Origin: Dinoroseobacter sp965279125
Lineage (GTDB): Bacteria > Pseudomonadota > Alphaproteobacteria > Rhodobacterales > Rhodobacteraceae
Reading direction: 5' to 3'
NCBI GenBank assembly: GCA_965279125.1
Contig: CBDIHL010000045.1
Coordinates: 248,001-312,000 of the forward strand
DNA length: 64,000 nucleotides
This document shows positions 58,597 to 64,000 of the stretch, piece after piece. A program made the position numbers and the translations under genes. Within the stretch, counting starts at the first letter, position 1; each line of letters begins with the position of its first letter. The notes beneath the pieces were generated by a model. That model did not search any database, had not been told where the DNA came from, and saw only the letters and a list, made by a program, of their open reading frames with translations.

Positions 58597-59006
58597 GCCA
58601 TCCGCATGATCCCAACCAGGCCGACCCGCGCGAAGCGCCCGGCCTTATCGCCGAGGTTCTAACGCATCTGTCGAACCTTGTGCGCCACGAGATCGCTCTG
58701 GCAAAGGCCGAGTTGTCGTCGAGCGCAAGCAAAGCCGGGCTTGGCATTGGCCTTCTGGTCGCTGCCGCCTTGATCAGCCTTGCCGCCCTGAACCTTCTCG
58801 CTGCCGCATCTGTTGCGGGGGTGGTGGCACTGGGTCTTGGCTGGGGCTGGGCCGCGCTGATCGCCGCTGGCATCTGGTTCGCCGTCGCAGCTGTTCTGGG
58901 CCTTTGGGGTCGCAGCAAGTTGTCCCCGAAATCCCTCGCGCCGACGCGCACGCTCGCCGAGCTGCGTAAGGACGTTTCTACATTCAAGGAGGTTTCCAAT
59001 GCGTGA
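58593..59006 (+). CDS. Holin-X-like (phage holin family) membrane protein
   Basis: 137 residues: an N-terminal amphipathic segment LIAEVLTHLSNLVRHEIALA, two adjacent membrane helices (IGLLVAAALISLAALNLLAA and WAALIAAGIWFAVAAVLGLW) and a charged C-terminus. This is the putative actinobacterial Holin-X/Phage_holin_3_6 layout, found in stress loci without phage. Overlaps its neighbours by 4 and 8 bases. Confidence 0.82.
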   Translation: MSHPHDPNQADPREAPGLIAEVLTHLSNLVRHEIALAKAELSSSASKAGLGIGLLVAAALISLAALNLLAAASVAGVVALGLGWGWAALIAAGIWFAVAAVLGLWGRSKLSPKSLAPTRTLAELRKDVSTFKEVSNA

Positions 59007-59775
59007 TATCGCACAAGACCCCGCCACCATCGAAGACCGCATCGCCGCCGAGCGTGGTGCGCTGAGCCAAACGCTCGACAGCCTGCTGAACGCGGTCGCA
59101 CCTGAGAAAATCGCAGGAACGATTGCCGACAGCGCCCAGCGTGAAGGGGCAGCGTTGCTGTCGACCGCCAAGCGCAATCCGGGTGCTGTTGCCTTGCTGG
59201 GCATCGGAGCCGCTTGGATGATCGCTGGGGCAGCGCAGCAGAAGCCGCAACCCGTCGCCTATGACACGTGCGAAGCGCCAACCGCGCCGGGGTTTGCGGG
59301 CGACGGCACGCCGCAATATGACGGCCAAACCGCGCGCATCGCGGCAGCGGATGCCGCAAGCACCCGTCCCTCCCCCACCGCGTCGCAGATGCGCCGCGCG
59401 CTGGATCGCGGTCTGGAGCATCTGCCAGAAGGTGCGCGGGCGCGGGTTCGCCAAGCACGCGAAGCCGCCATCACGGCGCAGGACAAGGTTGAAGCGAAAG
59501 CCGCACAGGCCGCCCGTGATATGGAGCGCCTCGCGCACCGCAACCCGCTTGCGACCGCCGGTATCGCGGCTGGCATCGGCGCACTGGTCGGGGCTGTGCT
59601 GCCCGGATCGGAAGCCGAAGACAAAATGCTCGGTGCGAAGTCGGATGCTTTGATCCGCGACGCCGAAGCCTTGTTGCAGAGCGAGCTACGCCAAGCACGC
59701 GCCACTGCTGAGGCGGCGGTCCGTGATGGTGTCCGGTCGGGCGAGGCGCAGTTGCGTTCCCGCCTGCACAGTTAA
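58999..59775 (+). CDS. DUF3618 domain protein
   Basis: 258 residues. The N-terminal DPATIEDRIAAERGALSQTL followed by LDSLLNAVAPEKIA is the DUF3618 pattern. A hydrophobic segment AVALLGIGAAWMIAGAA follows, then a long Ala/Arg-rich helical region, a second Gly/Ala helix (ATAGIAAGIGALVGAVLPG) and a coiled end. The gene starts inside the holin-like gene (8-base overlap) and ends the four-gene unit. Function unknown; the set is typical of envelope-stress loci. Confidence 0.8.
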   Translation: MRDIAQDPATIEDRIAAERGALSQTLDSLLNAVAPEKIAGTIADSAQREGAALLSTAKRNPGAVALLGIGAAWMIAGAAQQKPQPVAYDTCEAPTAPGFAGDGTPQYDGQTARIAAADAASTRPSPTASQMRRALDRGLEHLPEGARARVRQAREAAITAQDKVEAKAAQAARDMERLAHRNPLATAGIAAGIGALVGAVLPGSEAEDKMLGAKSDALIRDAEALLQSELRQARATAEAAVRDGVRSGEAQLRSRLHS

Positions 59776-59798
59776 GACCTATCTGACCAAAAAGGAAT

Positions 59799-59884
59799 GT
59801 GCCTCACGTCCGATCAGGGCGTGGGGCACGCGCGGTCTTGTCGATTGGCTGTACCTCCACTGAACAAGACCGCGCCTAGTTTTT
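59799..59884 (+). terminator. Tandem hairpins after the DUF3618 gene
   Basis: First hairpin GTGCCTCACG/CGTGGGGCAC (59799-59829), then a perfect 12-bp stem GCGCGGTCTTGT/ACAAGACCGCGC (59830-59875) with a 22-base loop and a T-run at 59880-59884. The second can end the plus-strand unit; both together may fold as a small RNA. Confidence 0.65.
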
Positions 59885-59902
59885 CCCAAGTTGCGTGATC
59901 CA

Positions 59903-60916
59903 ATGACCCCCCAGATCCTGCAAGACCGAGGCGTGAAGCTTTGCATCCTTCTGATCGCCTTCGTGGCCCTTGTGGCAGCTATGCGCGTCGCCCAACCCAT
60001 TCTGGCCCCCACGGTGCTCGGGCTGGTAGTTGGTATCTTTGTATCGCCGTTGGTCGATAGATTAGATCGGTTGGGGCTGTCCCGTGTCCTGTTGTCGATG
60101 CTGATCATGGTTTTTACGATGGCTGCGATCATTGTTCTTTTCCTTGCGCTCGGACCTTTCCTCGACGCGCTCGTGGCCTCCCTTCCCAAAATACGGTCGG
60201 AAGTCTCGGCATGGCTCGAAATGATGCAGGGTGCGTTGCGCGGTATTGAGCGCGTGGGACAGGAGATCGAGGCAACGGTGGGCGAGACTACCGAGCCGGT
60301 TACATCAATACCTAGTTTGACAGACGCGCTCTGGATCGCCCCAAACATGGGCGCAAAGGTCCTCATTTTCGCGGGTGTGCTCTTTTTCTTCACCTTGACC
60401 CGCCCGGACCTATATGCGCAGGCAGGCAAAACTGCAGATCGCCTCTTCACCGCGGACAAAGCCGTCGCGCGGTATTTTGCAACCGTGACTGTCATCAACT
60501 CCCTATTGGGGCTGGCCGTTGCTGCCGCACTTAGCGTGATCGGCATTCCCGGTGCACTTGTCTGGGGGCTGGCGGCAGCGCTCTTGAACTTTGTCCTCTA
60601 TTTGGGTCCCATTGCGATGGTGATCGGCCTTACCGTGGCGGGTTTGACGGTGTTTTCCGGCTTTGCCTCGCTTCTGCCTCCCGCAATCTTCCTGATCTTG
60701 AATTTGCTAGAAGCGCAGTTCATCACGCCAGCGCTCTTGGGGGAGCGGCTGTCAATCAATCCGTTGGCTTTGTTTCTCGCTATTGTCTTTGGCTTGTGGG
60801 TCTGGGGCCCAATTGGAGCTATCGTGGCGATCCCGGTTCTGGTTTGGATCAGTACGTTGCTTGAGCCACAACCTGACCCGATCTCATTGCGCAGGGAAAG
60901 ATCGGTATCCGTCTAG
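59903..60916 (+). CDS. AI-2E family transporter
   Basis: 337 residues with about eight helices: MRVAQPILAPTVLGLVVGIFVSPLV at the start, a central extramembrane helical part, ATVTVINSLLGLAVAAALSV and GIPGALVWGLAAALLNFVLYLGP, ending IVFGLWVWGPIGAIVAIPVLV. That is the UPF0118/AI-2E permease pattern. The ATG at 59903 is used in place of an upstream TTG. Despite the family name, members may export other molecules or ions. No ribosome site is obvious. Confidence 0.9.
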   Translation: MTPQILQDRGVKLCILLIAFVALVAAMRVAQPILAPTVLGLVVGIFVSPLVDRLDRLGLSRVLLSMLIMVFTMAAIIVLFLALGPFLDALVASLPKIRSEVSAWLEMMQGALRGIERVGQEIEATVGETTEPVTSIPSLTDALWIAPNMGAKVLIFAGVLFFFTLTRPDLYAQAGKTADRLFTADKAVARYFATVTVINSLLGLAVAAALSVIGIPGALVWGLAAALLNFVLYLGPIAMVIGLTVAGLTVFSGFASLLPPAIFLILNLLEAQFITPALLGERLSINPLALFLAIVFGLWVWGPIGAIVAIPVLVWISTLLEPQPDPISLRRERSVSV

Positions 60917-60925
60917 CGCATACGC

Positions 60926-62407
60926 CTAGACTACATTCTCCGTCACACCTGGCAGAGCTCGGTGGTAGTTTTCAAGTCGTGTTGGATCGTGTCGTACCAA
61001 GAATCCTGACCGTACCTCGGGCCGTCGAAGGGTGTTGCGCTTTACCTCTCGGTCCCACCAAATTTGGGCCGTTGCGGGATCAAACGCTGTTGGAGGTAGT
61101 TCCCCAAACCACCAATGCCGGAACAGCCTATCCCGTACTTCGGCTATCCTATCAGTCTCGTTGATCCGCAATGACACCTCTGTGTCCCAGCGCATCGAAC
61201 GCCCATTTAGATTTGCTGAGCCAACCATGGCTATTGTATTGTCCACAATCAGCGCCTTGCTGTGCACATGCACCACGGGCGAACCATGCAACACCGCTGC
61301 CGTATCGCGTGCAGAGTCGGCAGGCTGAACGGGTGTGGCGATGGTTGCGCGATCCCCGAAAGCCGCATCAATTCGCTGAATTGCGCGTGCCTGAAGCGAC
61401 ATTCCATAGCGTGCATCAAGACCACGGTTGCCTTCGAACGCGACATCATCGGGCAGGCTTGGCAACACGAGGATGAGCCGCAGGCCCGGCCGATCCTGCG
61501 CAGCGCGCACCAAAGCGTTGCTGATACGGCTGGAGCGTAGAAATTGCGTCTCGATGTAAACAAGCGATTGCGCGCCCGCGATGGCGTCTAAATGGTCTTG
61601 CTCAATCTCGCGCGCGAGATTGCGTGGCGATAAAAACGGGGCCGCGAACTTGCGCGGTGCGGAAAGCGTTCTGCGGATGGCAACACCGGCGCGGACTGGT
61701 TTTCGGCCTGCTGTGATATCCAGACAATCGTCGAGATGTTGTGCGGCCTCTTCGGCCTCGGGCCCCTTGAGCAAAAGTTGAATGTCAGCCCAGGTTTGGG
61801 ACGAAGCCTTCTGGTGCATAGGACTGTCATCCCGGCGTGCATTGATATCGAGGCCCCCAATATACAGCCATTCGCGATCAATCACGGCGAGCTTCTGGTG
61901 ATGTGTCACGGTGTGCAGATCCGGCCAACTGCCTGGATCAAGACCGACTGCCTGCCGCTTGCGGCGGGTTCCGCGCACGTCGCGCAGTTTGGATTTTAGC
62001 TTCTGGAGAAGCGCTGGCAAAAGCGCCAAACGCATCAAGCTTCCGGCTCGCGCCGGATGGAGCGCGGGGATTACTTCCAACTGGCCGGGGTCAAGGCGAG
62101 CGACCTCAGCGAGCGCTGCGGCTTGGCGCATACTGCGCCACGTCATCTCGTGCAGATCAGTTCCTAAAACTGGATCAAAGTCGCACAAGATGATCCGAAT
62201 GCGCACCCCTCGGTTCAGGGTGTACAACAGAAGGTCCCACCAATCGGTGCCAATCTTGCGGGCCTCTGCGGATTTGAGCGGTGTCGAAAGATCAAAGATG
62301 CGAAATCCTGCGCTGACTTCCGAGGTTGCTGCAAGCACTCGCTTTTCAAACTCCGGCCAAGCTTCCTCAGCGGTGACAAGTACTTTAAAGGGGTTGGTGT
62401 TAGCCAT
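60926..62407 (-). CDS. Phospholipase D-like (cardiolipin synthase-type) protein
   Basis: 493 residues with two HKD motifs: TVTHHQKLAVIDREWLYIGG in the first half (H-x-K-x4-D) and VVHVHSKALIVDNTIAMVGS in the second, each followed by GSANLN/GGLDI-type residues. It fits the PLD superfamily acting on phospholipids, possibly cardiolipin synthesis. No N-terminal membrane helices are seen, so it is soluble or peripheral. It starts inside the kinase gene (8-base overlap) and is co-transcribed with it. Confidence 0.88.
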   Translation of the reverse strand: MANTNPFKVLVTAEEAWPEFEKRVLAATSEVSAGFRIFDLSTPLKSAEARKIGTDWWDLLLYTLNRGVRIRIILCDFDPVLGTDLHEMTWRSMRQAAALAEVARLDPGQLEVIPALHPARAGSLMRLALLPALLQKLKSKLRDVRGTRRKRQAVGLDPGSWPDLHTVTHHQKLAVIDREWLYIGGLDINARRDDSPMHQKASSQTWADIQLLLKGPEAEEAAQHLDDCLDITAGRKPVRAGVAIRRTLSAPRKFAAPFLSPRNLAREIEQDHLDAIAGAQSLVYIETQFLRSSRISNALVRAAQDRPGLRLILVLPSLPDDVAFEGNRGLDARYGMSLQARAIQRIDAAFGDRATIATPVQPADSARDTAAVLHGSPVVHVHSKALIVDNTIAMVGSANLNGRSMRWDTEVSLRINETDRIAEVRDRLFRHWWFGELPPTAFDPATAQIWWDREVKRNTLRRPEVRSGFLVRHDPTRLENYHRALPGVTENVV

Positions 62408-64000
62408 GAGTTCGGCCCGACAGCCGCTGCTCGCCGCTGTCAAAATCCTGACGCTGGAACGTAATCGTCAATTTGTATCCGGCTTCGGTCGTCTCGACAT
62501 TGCTTCGCCCTTCGAGCTGGATGATGAAGGCGCGCATCAGGCGACTACCCAAACCGGTGCTGTCGGTGTCATCGGTCACGCTGGTTCCGGCAGGGCGGGG
62601 AGCGAGTGAGTTAGAGATAGCAAGCGTCACCAGTCCGTTATCGTCCACGCCCAAACTAATGTCGATCATGGGACTGCTGTCTTGCGTTGCCATTCCTGCG
62701 TACTTTACGGCATTGGTCACCGCCTCGGAGACAAGCATTGATAGCGGCACGGCCTGGTCGGGATAGACTTGTAACTCTTCCAATTGCATCGACACGTTGG
62801 GAGCAATGCGGTCGGTAGCTGTTCCCAGATCGACGAGCTCGCTGGCGACCTTTTCGATCAAAGCCCTAGCATCTACCGTCACCATGTCGGTGGTGGTGTA
62901 TAAAGATCGGTGAATAGTTGCCAGTCCGCGTACCCTGCGTTGCAGTTCCGCCAAGATCTCTTCTGCTTCGGGTGTCGTCACATTGCGGGCCTGCATGTTC
63001 ATGATCGAAACGATCATTTGTAAGTTGTTTTTCACCCGGTGATGAACTTCGCGTAGCAGAACGGTTTTTTGTTGCAGGTTCTCTTCGGCCTCGTGTTCAG
63101 CTTTCATTAAGGTATGGGCCATGCGGTTGAAAGCGCGTTCAGCCTCGGCAATTTCTTCGGGAGGGTTCCTTAGCTCGAGGAACGGATCTTGACGTTCCCC
63201 TAACGCAAATCGGCGCATTCCATCGCGCAGGCTGCGCACATGCCTGACAACCAGTTGCTGGACACCTAAATAGGCCACAACGACCCCGGCGATCCACATC
63301 AGCACGGGAAACCCTAGCGCAGTCCAGACCCGCCAACCCAATTGATTTCTGAGCGCGGCCTCGACTGGCCAAGTTCCAATCAACAAAACGCCACCGGGCA
63401 CCATCTCGTTGATCGCATAGAAGCGCTCCTGTCCATCGGCGCTCGTGGCCTTGAAGGTATCATCAACGCGATCTCGCAAAACATCGATCGTTAAACCCGG
63501 GGGTAGCACATGCTCTGCAGTCTCGATTCCCCTACTACCAGCAATGGGTCGGCCGTCGCCATTCACAGCGACAAGCTTGAGCCCGCCGTCGGCACCTGGA
63601 TCGGGCAGGAGGGTCGAGGCCAATCGCAATGGGATCGATATGGACATAACGCCCAAGAAATTCCCCCGGTCATAGACGGGGTGGCTAGCAACCAGAGCCG
63701 GAACGCCCAATGAATTGCCGTCTGGGCTGACCTCGAACCGGGGGCGTGGATTTTCCAAGGCGGCAATGGCACTTGGCGTAGCAGACACATCCGCATTCTC
63801 ATCGGTTGAAGCACACCGTAGAATGCCATCAGCTTCCACCATCCCGGCGAGTATGAACTGTGGGTGGGTCTCAATAAACTCACGCATGGCGGTGTCGCAG
63901 ACTGCCTCGTCGTATCGCGTAGCCACAAAGGTTGCGCCTAAACCCTGGGCCGCACCAAGCGCTTCGTGCATTAGCTCGCGTTCGAGCGAGGCAGAACGCT
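62400..64000 (-). CDS. HisKA_2-type sensor histidine kinase (5' end outside window)
   Basis: The frame is open to the right window edge; about 532 residues are visible and the first membrane helix is missing. A periplasmic Cache-like sensor (to ~residue 210) is followed by a membrane helix FPVLMWIAGVVVAYLGVQQL, a HAMP region, the HisKA_2 dimerisation box LLREVHHRVKNNLQMI with the phospho-His, and a HATPase domain (VSEAVTNAVKYAG, then GLGSRLMRAFI). Kinases with this box often act in the PhyR-EcfG general stress pathway, matching the regulon in this island (inference). The downstream PLD gene overlaps by 8 bases. Confidence 0.9.
   Translation of the reverse strand, partial: RSASLERELMHEALGAAQGLGATFVATRYDEAVCDTAMREFIETHPQFILAGMVEADGILRCASTDENADVSATPSAIAALENPRPRFEVSPDGNSLGVPALVASHPVYDRGNFLGVMSISIPLRLASTLLPDPGADGGLKLVAVNGDGRPIAGSRGIETAEHVLPPGLTIDVLRDRVDDTFKATSADGQERFYAINEMVPGGVLLIGTWPVEAALRNQLGWRVWTALGFPVLMWIAGVVVAYLGVQQLVVRHVRSLRDGMRRFALGERQDPFLELRNPPEEIAEAERAFNRMAHTLMKAEHEAEENLQQKTVLLREVHHRVKNNLQMIVSIMNMQARNVTTPEAEEILAELQRRVRGLATIHRSLYTTTDMVTVDARALIEKVASELVDLGTATDRIAPNVSMQLEELQVYPDQAVPLSMLVSEAVTNAVKYAGMATQDSSPMIDISLGVDDNGLVTLAISNSLAPRPAGTSVTDDTDSTGLGSRLMRAFIIQLEGRSNVETTEAGYKLTITFQRQDFDSGEQRLSGRTHG

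Overview
The window looks like chromosomal DNA of an alphaproteobacterium, most likely a Rhodobacterales (roseobacter-type) marine bacterium. The evidence is the leuA-mreBCD-mrdA-mrdB arrangement, a KpsT/KpsE capsule export pair with a very long KpsE N-terminus, DUF2924/DUF3489-linked large serine recombinases, and repeated GGAAC-N16/17-CGTT promoters, the signature of the alphaproteobacterial general stress sigma factor EcfG. No 16S rRNA or other taxonomic marker is present, so the genus is not assigned.

Layout. (1) 1-14.9 kb is core chromosome: leucine synthesis (leuA), the rod-shape/elongasome operon (mreB, mreC, mreD, PBP2, RodA), a GhrA-like reductase, an SseB-like protein and a UDG-family protein, then capsule genes (kpsT, kpsE, kdsA, phosphomannomutase). 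(2) A tRNA-Gln(TTG) at 14.87 kb is the anchor of a mobile block. Its 3' end is duplicated in a 398-bp-offset repeat, and another tRNA-like 3' end lies at 18.24 kb. Between and beyond these are two homologous minus-strand cassettes DUF3489-DUF2924-serine recombinase. The first is intact; in the second the recombinase has a large internal deletion. (3) 20.3-32.6 kb is a 12-kb accessory segment bounded by a nearly perfect 175-bp inverted repeat. It carries unrelated small genes: Crp/Fnr, MarR, AraC and WYL regulators, a GNAT, a VOC protein, membrane proteins, a small tyrosine integrase and an accessory tryptophanyl-tRNA synthetase. The synthetase is preceded by a classical attenuator: a 16-residue leader peptide with two adjacent Trp codons, an antiterminator segment and an intrinsic terminator. 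(4) 33-42 kb is further accessory DNA: an AraC regulator, three envelope proteins, an orphan ATP-grasp/acyl-adenylating fusion protein and an IS1182-type element with an in-frame amber stop.

(5) 42-48.6 kb holds a large MscS-type channel and an oxidative/envelope stress block (MsrB, two fasciclin proteins, an RskA-type anti-sigma factor and an ECF sigma factor), followed by a decayed IS5-family transposase. (6) 48.9-64 kb is a stress island. It contains an mscS-trkH-trkA operon, a formate/nitrite-type channel, a single-TM peptide, a CsbD-flavin-type oxidase-PRC-barrel set, YqaE/Pmp3, DUF4112, BrkB/YihY, a four-gene envelope block (DUF2383, an Ala-rich protein, a holin-X-like protein, DUF3618), an AI-2E-type permease, a phospholipase D-like protein and a HisKA_2 sensor kinase cut by the window edge. 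At least seven of its transcription units start with an EcfG-type promoter visible by eye, so this block reads as one general-stress regulon for osmotic and envelope homeostasis. The kinase belongs to the class that often feeds that pathway.
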